Shown here: positions 1 to 7,345 of the stretch, in pieces | Layout of the letters: each line of letters starts with the position of its first letter | Numbering within the stretch: the first letter of the stretch is position 1 | From: an uncultured Gammaproteobacteria bacterium | GTDB taxonomy: Bacteria > Pseudomonadota > Gammaproteobacteria > Pseudomonadales > Pseudohongiellaceae | NCBI GenBank assembly: GCA_913054495.1 | Contig: CAJXIY010000018.1 | Span: 1 to 36,425 of the forward strand | Direction of reading: 5' to 3' | Length of the DNA: 36,425 nucleotides | Notes under the pieces: model-generated | What the model was told of the DNA's origin: nothing | Seen by the model: only the letters and a program-made list of their open reading frames with translations | The model's database searches: none | Translations under genes and position numbers: made by a program

Positions 1-158
1 TGTGTCTCTTAAACTAGGAGGTGGTTAGTCCAAAATGGTTTGACGACGTACAGCCCCACTACCCGAAGAAATACGCTCACCCCCACCGAGTAACTCCAAG
101 CGAGCTTTCGCCCCAACGCATGCTATGATGCACCTTCATGCAGCTAAGGAGACACGAC

Positions 159-959
159 ATGCGCGTTACAATCCTTGCGATCATCTGTATGACTATCAGC
201 ACGATTGTCACCGCCCAAAACCCCGGCGTCCTCACCGACCTCCTCGAAGCCAACGTCGAAGGTCCTGTCGTCGTGATGGACCTCGTCAAATTCAAACCCG
301 GCGGCGAAGAGAAATACGCCATATACGACGGCATCAGCGAAGAGATACTCAAGAGCCTCGGCGGCGCGGTCGTCTTCCGAGGCAGCGCGCGAAAGGTCGG
401 AACGATCAATCTGAACGGCACCGAAGACGAAGTCGATCACACCACCTGGGACCGCGTGACCTTCCGCAAATACCCCTCCATGCAAGCCGTCATGGTCATG
501 GCTAGCAGCAGCGAATACCAAGGCGCGTTTCCGAATCGCCTTGCCTCCGTCGACGCGTCCTTTGTCTACGCCTTTTCTGGCGAATTGCCTTCCTTCGGAG
601 GCAGCGCTCCTCCGGGTAACTTCCCGATGCCGGTCCTTCCGGCGCCACCAAGCAGCGACACGGTTTACATGCTGAACCTGCTGCGCTTCGCCGGCGATGC
701 CGGTCGCGAACAGTACTTCACCCAATACGGCGCCGCCACGACCCCGTTGATCAGCAAACGCGGCGGCGGTCCCGTCTACTTTCTAAAAGGCGTCGGCCCC
801 GTCATCTCCGATGAAAAAGTCGATCGCCTGATACTCGTCAGGTACCCGTCAACCGACACCTTCCTAGAGATGATCGCAAGCGACGAATACCAAGCGACCG
901 CGCACCTGCGCACCGGCGCTATCGAACTCGGACTACTCTTCCCGTTCTCTTACGAATAA
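159..959 (+). CDS. Exported tandem DUF1330-like protein
   Basis: This is a 266-residue protein of unknown function. The ATG at 159 is preferred over the ATG at 138 because TAAGGAG lies 7 bases upstream and the protein then opens with a clean signal peptide (MRVTILAIICMTISTIVTAQ). The mature part has two similar halves. Each has a line like VVMDLVKFKPGG or VYMLNLLRFAGD, followed later by WDRVTFRKYPS or VDRLILVRYPST and a SSEYQGAF or SDEYQATA segment. That is the pattern of DUF1330-type dimeric alpha/beta-barrel (ferredoxin-like) domains. The family is usually cytoplasmic and about 100 residues long, so an exported tandem version is less usual. A broken relative of the second half lies at 2569-2736. 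Codon third positions are strongly C-rich compared with the genes that follow. Confidence 0.8.
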   Translation: MRVTILAIICMTISTIVTAQNPGVLTDLLEANVEGPVVVMDLVKFKPGGEEKYAIYDGISEEILKSLGGAVVFRGSARKVGTINLNGTEDEVDHTTWDRVTFRKYPSMQAVMVMASSSEYQGAFPNRLASVDASFVYAFSGELPSFGGSAPPGNFPMPVLPAPPSSDTVYMLNLLRFAGDAGREQYFTQYGAATTPLISKRGGGPVYFLKGVGPVISDEKVDRLILVRYPSTDTFLEMIASDEYQATAHLRTGAIELGLLFPFSYE

Positions 960-984
960 TTTCTGGAACCAGGAACAGCCAGCG

Positions 985-1104
985 ATGAAGAGACCGACCA
1001 CCGCCCGTAGTCTCTACTTGCTTGTTCCAATGCTCTGCGCGCTCGTTTCTGCACGGAATAAAAGGGGACAGATTTATTTTGTCCAAAGAAGGCTAAGTAA
1101 ATGA
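985..1104 (+). pseudogene. Signal-peptide stub cut off by a REP-like hairpin
   Basis: Twenty-five bases after the preceding stop, an ATG with AGGAAC upstream opens a 39-codon frame. Its first 23 residues (MKRPTTARSLYLLVPMLCAL, then VSA) read like a signal peptide. From about 1060 the frame runs into the REP-like inverted repeat and soon hits TGA. The simplest reading is the N-terminus of an exported protein, once co-transcribed with the DUF1330 gene, whose body was lost when the repeat was inserted or recombined. It is too short to name. Confidence 0.5.
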
Positions 1105-1118
1105 ATCCGTCCCCTTTT
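1060..1118. repeat. REP-like hairpin, GGGGACAGATTTATTT class
   Basis: Inverted repeat with a left arm at 1060-1079 and a right arm at 1099-1118. The arms match at 18 of 20 positions and enclose a 19-base loop. The same arm sequence recurs as a perfect pair at 32784-32855. This architecture is typical of REP sequences mobilised by Y1 REP-associated transposases; none is encoded in the window. Confidence 0.75.
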
Positions 1119-1326
1119 CCCTTATGCTGTAGCACATCGAGAATTGATTCCGGATACGATTCACGATACAACGCAGTATGCCAACAATCGGGCTGAGCTG
1201 TCGCACGTGCCTTTGCGTTTGGGGTAAAAGCAGTGGGTCTATCCCCTATTTTTAGCAGAGCGTGTAAGATGCGTGTGAGTAATGATGAGCGAGCACAGCT
1301 ACTAAATAGTCTTGTAGGAGATAAAA

Positions 1327-1689
1327 ATGAGAAATCTAATCAGAAATTTACTTACTGCCACCGTGCTGGTAATACTGGCGGCTTGTGCAGGAGCGCCTGT
1401 TAGCCCGGGTGTGGGCATGTGGGATGTGAGTATCAATACACCAGTAGGAGAGCAGTCGGGCGTTTGGACAATCGCCGCCGATGGCACCGGCATCATGGGT
1501 AGTGATTTGGGCGATCAGGCTATCGAAGGAATCATCTTGGAAGGTAACAGCATCAGTTTTGACGTGGATATCGATGCAGGCGGTCAAAGCCTGAGCCTGA
1601 GTTTCTCAGGAACTGTGGAGGGAGATACTCTGTCTGGAGACTTCTCCAGTGACTTTGGTGATTTTAGCGTAATGGGTACGAGACAGTAG
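1327..1689 (+). CDS. Small putative lipoprotein, beta-rich
   Basis: A 120-residue protein with AGGAG upstream of the ATG. It has a short basic N-terminus, a hydrophobic stretch and a lipobox LAAC with Cys20, so it is probably lipidated and anchored in a membrane facing the periplasm. The mature part is acidic and rich in Gly and Ser, with alternating strands (SGVWTIAADGTG, GNSISFDVDIDAGG, LSLSFSGTVEGDTLSGDF). This resembles the small beta-barrel or lipocalin-like proteins in which each strand ends in a G-x-L or G-x-W motif. The minus-strand gene at 1884-2276 has the same repeat style (ITGMVDGSNVTISFEAD, YKGTVDGEGVWSGTLD), so the two may be distant paralogues. I do not recognise a function. 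Confidence 0.7.
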   Translation: MRNLIRNLLTATVLVILAACAGAPVSPGVGMWDVSINTPVGEQSGVWTIAADGTGIMGSDLGDQAIEGIILEGNSISFDVDIDAGGQSLSLSFSGTVEGDTLSGDFSSDFGDFSVMGTRQ

Positions 1690-1802
1690 ACTAGAGAGCT
1701 GCAGCAAGAATTGCTCTGAGATGATCGCTAGTGGTACGCATTATCACCGTGACCCCTGTGCCAGCGCCATTCTCCCCAGCCTTGTTGGCTGCCGGCTAAA
1801 TT

Positions 1803-1874
1803 AAGGGACAGACCACGTTTTCAGTTGGAGAAGTTTTAGCTGATGTCAGGAATTGTAAAACGTGGTCTGTCCTT
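1803..1874. repeat. REP-like hairpin, GGACAGACCACGTTTT class
   Basis: Sixteen-base perfect arms at 1806-1821 and 1857-1872 enclose a 35-base loop. It lies between the convergent genes ending at 1689 and 1884 and could double as a transcription terminator. A diverged copy is at 2361-2433 and an 11-base half is at 2727-2737. Confidence 0.75.
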
Positions 1875-1883
1875 TATTTTTTA

Positions 1884-2276
1884 CTATTTTTTCTTGGCTT
1901 TGAAGGTGCCACTCACCAAGCCGCCCGCGATGTCGAGTGTACCCGACCAAACACCTTCTCCATCGACTGTGCCCTTGTAAATCACCGGGGCCGACTGGCC
2001 CTGTAAGTCTGCCTCGAACGAAATCGTGACGTTGCTTCCATCCACCATACCGGTAATATCATTCTCACCGAGGGCGTCGGACGAATAGTGTCCGGTGAGT
2101 TTCATGCCCTCCTGAACTAGCGTGAGTTCAGGCATGGTAATGCCCTGATCGCTCGATACTTCCAAGGTCCATGAGCCGGTCATGTTCGTCTGTGCGCTGG
2201 ACTGGGCGACGACGGCAAACATGATTGCAATCGCTGCAATCAGTGTACCTGCGAACCGTATGTTGTTGTGTCTCAT
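1884..2276 (-). CDS. Small exported beta-rich protein
   Basis: A 130-residue protein with a signal peptide (about residues 1-28, ending SSAQ). The mature domain of about 100 residues starts with GSWTLEVSSDQG and alternates strands with turns such as KLTGHYSSDALGENDITG and YKGTVDGEGVWSGTLD, ending in a Lys-rich tail (FKAKKK). GTCTCCT on the plus strand just 5' of the start gives AGGAGAC as a ribosome site. The pattern (G-x-W near the start, then repeated G-x-L/G-x-V strand pairs) is common in small secreted proteins of unknown role in environmental proteobacteria. It may be a distant paralogue of the lipoprotein at 1327-1689. Confidence 0.75.
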   Translation of the reverse strand: MRHNNIRFAGTLIAAIAIMFAVVAQSSAQTNMTGSWTLEVSSDQGITMPELTLVQEGMKLTGHYSSDALGENDITGMVDGSNVTISFEADLQGQSAPVIYKGTVDGEGVWSGTLDIAGGLVSGTFKAKKK

Positions 2277-2360
2277 CTGTGTCTCCTGTGCCTATATGAT
2301 TGGCTTAGTGTGTAGTGGAAGACTAATAGCTATCTCCATTCGAGTCCACGCCTCTAAAAC

Positions 2361-2433
2361 AGGGGCAGACCACGTTTTTCGATTTCTGAGATAGGCTGAA
2401 GCTGCACTCCCGCAGAAGCGTGGTCTGTCCCCT
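2361..2433. repeat. REP-like hairpin, diverged CAGACCACG class
   Basis: AGGGGCAGACCACG at 2361-2374 pairs with CGTGGTCTGTCCCCTT on the right, with one base missing from the left arm. It lies upstream of the exported protein whose start is at 2276. The loop (about 40 bases) differs from that of the 1803 copy. Confidence 0.65.
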
Positions 2434-2568
2434 TGAGGTTATTCGATTCACATATTCCTGGTTAACTAGGAACGTTCAAAGCATCTGAAAGTTAAACAAA
2501 CAAACTATTCGTGTCTCCAATGTTAATCGGTTTTACACTGCCTGCAATAGTCCAAGGACGATACTGTC

Positions 2569-2736
2569 CTAACTTTCAAATACGGCGATATTCATCTGGC
2601 CTTCCAGACCTGAGCTGCGATTTCCACTAATGGCTTGATACTCTTCAGATTGGGCCATCTGTAATAGGGCGCGCGGATTCGGGTAGCGAACCATAGCAAT
2701 CCTGTCCCATTCGGCACCACCGATTAACGTGGTCTG
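2569..2736 (-). pseudogene. DUF1330 C-terminal fragment
   Basis: Read on the minus strand, the last 50 or so codons encode EWDRIAMVRYPNPRALLQMA, then SEEYQAISGN and a short tail ending FES. This is a close match in style to the second DUF1330 repeat of the intact gene at 159-959 (VDRLILVRYPSTDTF, SDEYQATA). Upstream the reading frame continues into unrelated sequence that is antisense to the next gene, so no N-terminal half exists. The break coincides with CAGACCACGTT, half of the REP-like arm seen at 1803 and 2361, which suggests a rearrangement at such a repeat. Confidence 0.7.
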
Positions 2737-3250
2737 GCATTCGCCGGAAAATGTCCTGGGCGATGACATGCAACCGGATTTAGATGTCAACGAAGCAGTC
2801 AGTGCGGTTGACCGACTCAATGGCGAAGGTGTTAGTGCGGGGAAATTGGTGAGGATACACGGCATTGCCTTTCCGAATATATTCATGGGCCCGCAAAGAT
2901 TTCAAGAGACAGGCAATAAATACATCTCCTACATGCTTGCACTAACGCAGAGAAATGGAGGTACTTTTGAAATTGTAGATTTTGCTTGGAATAGTCAAAT
3001 CGATAGAAGTTCGGAAGAACGCTTGTCAGTTCAGTCCCCACAAGTTCCGTTTCGGGAGTTCGTACACAACTTGATTGCAAATACCATATATGGCGTCGCA
3101 ATGCATGAAGATGTAAGAGACATAATGATCACAACGAATATGCCCAACACTACGGTGTCGGCAACCCTTCAACGCGTAGGCGAAGTACATAATCTGAATA
3201 TTGAGCGACAGGGTGACGTCTTTTACGTCGCTTCCCGCTCCGGTGAATAG
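2729..3250 (+). CDS. Putative 5'-truncated protein with STN-like domain
   Basis: A 173-codon open frame. The GTG at 2729 lies inside the half REP sequence and is probably not a native start; an ATG at 2768 is an alternative. The N-terminal 100 residues are acidic and unrecognised (SAVDRLNGEGVSAGKLVRIH). Residues about 105-168 (PFREFVHNLIANTIYGVAMH, then ITTNMPNTTVSATLQRVGEV and GDVFYVASR) follow the pattern of the secretin/TonB short N-terminal (STN) fold: a helix, a V-x-x-x-I-T strand, N-x-T, a helix with L-x-R, and a terminal G-D-V-x-Y-V strand. No secretin barrel follows. Base composition is more AT-rich than its neighbours. I read it as a remnant or a small transferred gene whose function cannot be assigned. 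Confidence 0.45.
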   Translation: MVWHSPENVLGDDMQPDLDVNEAVSAVDRLNGEGVSAGKLVRIHGIAFPNIFMGPQRFQETGNKYISYMLALTQRNGGTFEIVDFAWNSQIDRSSEERLSVQSPQVPFREFVHNLIANTIYGVAMHEDVRDIMITTNMPNTTVSATLQRVGEVHNLNIERQGDVFYVASRSGE

Positions 3251-3414
3251 TGCAAAGCTTGCGAATAGGCCTCAATATGTTAGCTGCTCCATTAACCTGC
3301 AGGTTCAAAACCAGTTGCTCCCCAAGCAATGACCTCAGGTCACCTGATCGTCGGAATATCACTCACGCTACCCTACCTTCCTGAACAAAGGGCCTGTTGG
3401 AAGCCTTATCTGGG

Positions 3415-4995
3415 CTAGGGCAGCCGACAGACAAAATTTTCTGCCTCATCGATACTTCCTGTCCCTGTATAAACAGCCTCCTCAGGAAATGGGCACAGCG
3501 GGCGCGAGCGGTCTACTTCGCCATCGGTTCGATGTACGGCAATAATACTGTCCGGCGCCTCGCCCCTTTCGACCCAGGCCTCGAGGGTTGAAATCATATC
3601 GAAGCTGTTGGGCCCGGGTCCGCCGGCGCAGTGAGCCATCCCCGGCGCCATAAACAGCCGATAGGAGTCATGAAGTTTGTCGCGCCCGCCCAGGGATTCG
3701 GTTACCCGTTGATAGTATTGGGTGGCATTGGTGGGTGAGATTTGTGGATCACTCCAGCCATGGTATTGAATCAGTTTACCTCCGGCCTCGAAATACGGAC
3801 TGAGATCGGCGTCCAGGGCGTTCAGGGTATTGGCGTCCATCGCTTCGGCCTTTGCAATATCGACTTCGAAATTGAAGCGGTCGATGGTCCATTCGGGATC
3901 GCCGTATACCAGGTACTTGTATTGCTCCATGCCGGTGTCTCTCGCCGACCGGGTCCATCCCAGGTCTGTCCATCCCGGTTCACTGCCGGGCAGAAGTCCG
4001 GTAATTGCACGTCCAGTGGCAGGATTAAGCGGAGAAGAATAAAGCATGCGCACGGTGTTCACTTGCGTCGTTGTCAGGCATGAGGAAGATTTTTCGCCCG
4101 AACATTGCAAGACACCCGGATCAAACTCGCATTGTTGAGGCTTGCCGATGAGGCCATCTTTCACGCCGTCGGCAGCGTCGCAGGAATTCAGCGCAGCCCG
4201 ATGCACCAATTCTCTATCCACCCCGGACAGGCGTGCCGAGGCATTGGCCTCGAGTATTTTTGCTACCCGCAGTGCAGCCGCGGCGCGACCGGTCCAGTCG
4301 AGCCCAGGCGCCCCGGCGATGATGCCATCATAGTCTTCAGGAAAGCGTTGGGCCTCCTGCATGGCCTGGCGACCGCCGGCAGAACAGCCGTTCCAATAGG
4401 AGTGACGCGGCCCCTGCCCGTAGTATGCCGCAACGATGGTCTTGGAAGCCACGGTCATTTCATGCACCGCCCGCCAGCCAAAATCTATCACCTTTTCCGG
4501 ATGATTCAATCCAAAACTGGCCGTATTGCCGAGATGGCCGGTATCGGTTGAACTGCTTGCATAACCACGTCCAAGCGGATCTACCATCGCGCGATAACGA
4601 ACGTTGCCCCTGAACGCGCCATTTCCCACCGCCAGAAACTTGCCATTCCAGCCATCGGTGGGCAGCCAGATTTCCATTTTGATGTCGGAGTCGCTGCTGG
4701 GCTGCAAGTTGACGGCAACACGGCAAAATGCGGGTAGTCCCTGGTAAATTCTATTTCGCCTCTGCGCCGCAGGACTGGTATCCCTCGCGGCTCGGTTATT
4801 TGCCGAAGGCGGCAAAAATTCCCCGGCGGCGACTATCTCGGCGACGGAAACAGTGGCATCGGGCAGGTTCAGGGAAGTGAGATCGAGACAATATTGGGGA
4901 GCTCTCTCCGCGGCCATGGATATTACACTGCCGAATAAAAACAACGCTGTTGCAGCCATTTTTATCAGGTCTTTGCCGGTGAATTGTTTGTTCAT
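3415..4995 (-). CDS. Tannase/feruloyl esterase family protein
   Basis: This 526-residue protein belongs to the tannase and feruloyl esterase alpha/beta-hydrolase family, which cleaves esters of gallic or hydroxycinnamic acids. A signal peptide covers about residues 1-29, so it acts in the periplasm or outside. The family's CS-D-HC signature is complete. Cys204-Ser205 sit in NGCSAGGRQ (nucleophile Ser205), Asp416 is in YHGWSDPQISP, and His455-Cys456 are in PGMAHCAGG; the two cysteines are expected to form the disulfide that brings Ser and His together. Length matches the family. The substrate cannot be told from sequence; MHETase-like and mono-aryl esterases share this fold. The exported cupin gene lies upstream on the same strand after a 170-base gap. 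Confidence 0.9.
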   Translation of the reverse strand: MNKQFTGKDLIKMAATALFLFGSVISMAAERAPQYCLDLTSLNLPDATVSVAEIVAAGEFLPPSANNRAARDTSPAAQRRNRIYQGLPAFCRVAVNLQPSSDSDIKMEIWLPTDGWNGKFLAVGNGAFRGNVRYRAMVDPLGRGYASSSTDTGHLGNTASFGLNHPEKVIDFGWRAVHEMTVASKTIVAAYYGQGPRHSYWNGCSAGGRQAMQEAQRFPEDYDGIIAGAPGLDWTGRAAAALRVAKILEANASARLSGVDRELVHRAALNSCDAADGVKDGLIGKPQQCEFDPGVLQCSGEKSSSCLTTTQVNTVRMLYSSPLNPATGRAITGLLPGSEPGWTDLGWTRSARDTGMEQYKYLVYGDPEWTIDRFNFEVDIAKAEAMDANTLNALDADLSPYFEAGGKLIQYHGWSDPQISPTNATQYYQRVTESLGGRDKLHDSYRLFMAPGMAHCAGGPGPNSFDMISTLEAWVERGEAPDSIIAVHRTDGEVDRSRPLCPFPEEAVYTGTGSIDEAENFVCRLP

Positions 4996-5165
4996 AATGT
5001 GGCTGCCCGTTGTTGGCGATTAAAGTTGATACACGATGGGGCCAAAGCAGAATCAGTCGATTACCGGCGTCTGGCCAGGAGTCGGCATTAGAGCGTTCAA
5101 TTGGCGCCTTTGTAAAGCGTAAACCGCGTCTCTGCTCCCCAGAGAATGGGGCCGAGGCGGTGGAA

Positions 5166-5696
5166 TTACTCGATCACATTAATCAATGCGTAGGTGATTG
5201 AAGTTCCGGGCGCAGTCAACATCTGGTGCCACACCCGCGCAGGAACGTGCAGCATGTCACCGGCGGTGACCTGGAATTCCATAGCTCCCTCGAGTCGTGG
5301 CCTCTGCTCTTCGGGAGGCAGGCCATCTATCCAGTTCACTCTTTCCCCGCCGATCCAGGCTGTTCCCGAACCGTTCAGGATGATATAGATGTCCCACTTG
5401 GCAGCATGGATCTCAGGTTGCGTGTAGCCGGAGCGGTGGATGATCTGCACGTCGTGGCTGCGATGAGCAGCCTGTGGCAAGATACTGGTATAGGTGAACA
5501 GCGTACCCCAAATGCGGCTGCCGTCCTCCAGCTGCTGCTCGAGCTCGCTTTGAATCGCCGCAAAGGCCTCCGCATCCCAATGCATGTACTCAGAGGGACG
5601 GGGTTCGACAGGAATACCTTCGAACAGATTCTGAGCCCGTACATTGCCGGTGCTTGCGAGGCAGGCAAGAAGTGTGAGTGAATAGAGAAATTGCAT
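5166..5696 (-). CDS. Exported cupin-domain protein
   Basis: A 176-residue protein with a signal peptide (cleavage after about NVRA) and GGTGCTCC on the complementary side giving GGAG before the start. The C-terminal half is a single cupin barrel. The second cupin motif is clear (GDMLHVPARVWHQM). The first is degenerate: PEIHAAKWDIYIILNGSG has one His, no H-x-H pair, and Asp in place of the usual Glu, so metal binding may be altered or lost. Exported cupins of this kind are often annotated only as cupin-fold proteins. It lies upstream of the tannase gene and may be co-transcribed with it, which hints at aromatic ester use, but no reaction can be assigned. Confidence 0.8.
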   Translation of the reverse strand: MQFLYSLTLLACLASTGNVRAQNLFEGIPVEPRPSEYMHWDAEAFAAIQSELEQQLEDGSRIWGTLFTYTSILPQAAHRSHDVQIIHRSGYTQPEIHAAKWDIYIILNGSGTAWIGGERVNWIDGLPPEEQRPRLEGAMEFQVTAGDMLHVPARVWHQMLTAPGTSITYALINVIE

Positions 5697-5912
5697 GGGA
5701 GCACCTCCGATAAATGTGGGCTAGCTGCTTATTGATCCCGCCTTGGCCGCTCCAGCGGATATTCTCGGGATCTTGTGCTAGATATTTATACCGACGAGTC
5801 CAGGAAGAATAGTAGCTATGGGGATTGAAGTCCATCGAACTTAGTGCTCGAATTTACGTGGCCAAAACCGCTATCAAGATGGCGCTCTGACCTGGAATTT
5901 GTAGAATGAATA

Positions 5913-6842
5913 ATGGCTGTTTATACCGAACTCACAGAACAACAAATTGGCGATTTACTCAGCGCCTATGAACTGGGTGACTTGCAAAGTTTTCGTGGCG
6001 CCAGCGATGGCATTGAAAATACCACCTATTTTTTAAGCCTCGATAGTGGCGCGGAGCTGGTGTTAACGCTATTTGAATCTCTCAGCAAGGATGCCTTGCT
6101 TTTTTACATCGAATTCACCAGCGCCTTGCATAATAAGGACTTGCCGGTGCCCTGTCCCTTAAGAGATAAGCTTGGTTTTGCATTACAAACTCTGATGGCC
6201 AAACCTGTATTAATATTCCCCCGCGTTGCAGGCGAACATTTACGACAACCCGGCATTGAAGAAGTTCGAAAAATGGCGGTGGTGTTAGGGAAAATTCATC
6301 AACACAGTTTGAGCTTGTCCTTGCAACATCCGAATCCGCAGGGTCTAGAGTGGATGCAACGAACCTGGGCTATTGTCAGCTCCTCCCTCTCGGAACAGGA
6401 AAACCAGATGCTTGCTGAGCAGTTAAGATTGAAAGAGAAACATCTGGCCCTGGATCTGCCCCGGGCAGTGATTCATGGAGATCTCTTCCGAGACAACGTT
6501 CTATTTTTTGACGGTGAAATCTCCGGAGTTATCGATTTTTACAGTGCCGGTACCGATAGCTTGTTACTGGATATGGCTATCGCGGTGAACGATTGGTGTA
6601 CCGATGCCCAGGGCCTGGTCAATGCAGAGAAGCGCATTGCATTCATACACGCTTATGAAAGCCAGCGTAGGCTTAGCTCCGAAGAACATAAATACTGGCA
6701 ACAGGCGCAACAGCTGGCGGCGACCTGCTTTTGGTTGTCACGGCAACATCAACAGGTGCAGGTCTGGCAGGGGGCTGAACAGGTTCTTAAAGACCCTGAA
6801 TCTTGCAAGAAGCTATTACTTCAGCATCTAAACCGGCTTTAA
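5913..6842 (+). CDS. thrB: Homoserine kinase (APH-fold, ThrB type)
   Basis: A 309-residue kinase of the aminoglycoside phosphotransferase fold, of the kind that serves as homoserine kinase in Pseudomonas-like bacteria. It phosphorylates L-homoserine with ATP for threonine synthesis in the cytoplasm. The catalytic loop HGDLFRDN (His188, Asp190, Asn195) and the metal-binding GVIDFYSAG (Asp208) are intact. The N-terminal FRGASDGIENTTYFL segment matches the family's nucleotide-binding start, and the length is normal. No other threonine gene is nearby, as is common for this type. The ribosome site is weak. The downstream DUF1801 gene begins 58 bases later on the same strand. A related sugar or choline kinase function is possible but less likely. 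Confidence 0.88.
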   Translation: MAVYTELTEQQIGDLLSAYELGDLQSFRGASDGIENTTYFLSLDSGAELVLTLFESLSKDALLFYIEFTSALHNKDLPVPCPLRDKLGFALQTLMAKPVLIFPRVAGEHLRQPGIEEVRKMAVVLGKIHQHSLSLSLQHPNPQGLEWMQRTWAIVSSSLSEQENQMLAEQLRLKEKHLALDLPRAVIHGDLFRDNVLFFDGEISGVIDFYSAGTDSLLLDMAIAVNDWCTDAQGLVNAEKRIAFIHAYESQRRLSSEEHKYWQQAQQLAATCFWLSRQHQQVQVWQGAEQVLKDPESCKKLLLQHLNRL

Positions 6843-6900
6843 ATGGGAATAATTGCAATCGTATCGGGGCCACAGGCAGGCAGTCGAGGAAGCAGTCATC

Positions 6901-7284
6901 ATGAACATAGAACCAAATGGCAGAGTCCAACGCTTCATAGCAGACATTTTATCTGTCGACGACATCAGGGGCGGAATACTCGTTTCTTTGCGAGAAATGA
7001 TTCTGCAAGCAAGCCCCGGTGTGCGTGAGAAAATCATGTACGGTGGTATCGTTTACATCGTCGATTCCGAATTAATATCCGGGATTTTTGTCAGGAAAAA
7101 ACATGTTTCTCTCGAATTTGGTTTCGGCATGAAAATGTCGGACCCGGAAGGATTTTTAGAAGGCAGTGGTAAATATAGACGACATCTGAAGCTCATGCAT
7201 GAAGACGACATTGCGAACAAAAATGCAGCGCCCTTCGTGATTCAAGCATTGCCTAAGCTCGGAAAAAATCTGCTGCCGGGTTAA
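6901..7284 (+). CDS. DUF1801 family protein
   Basis: A 127-residue cytoplasmic protein. The ATG at 6901 is chosen over an upstream start at 6853 because AGGAAG precedes it and the family begins about here. Residues 20-110 carry the DUF1801 pattern: a first helix with LREMILQASPGVREKIMYGG, a GIFVRKKHVSLEFGFG strand region and a late FLEGSGKYRRHLKL. Members of this family (YdhG/iron-transport-protein-like fold) have no firmly established activity. It follows thrB on the same strand and could share its transcript. Confidence 0.8.
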   Translation: MNIEPNGRVQRFIADILSVDDIRGGILVSLREMILQASPGVREKIMYGGIVYIVDSELISGIFVRKKHVSLEFGFGMKMSDPEGFLEGSGKYRRHLKLMHEDDIANKNAAPFVIQALPKLGKNLLPG

Positions 7285-7345
7285 AGCAGACCTTGGGACC
7301 AAATTATTTTATACTTCGTCTCAAAATAAGATAGCAGGTAATTGT

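Noticed and set aside
1-158. Possible end of a mobile element at the left edge
   Set aside because: The sequence TAAACTAGGAGGTGGTTAGTCC looked suggestive, but no inverted partner, target repeat or coding tail could be found within the window.
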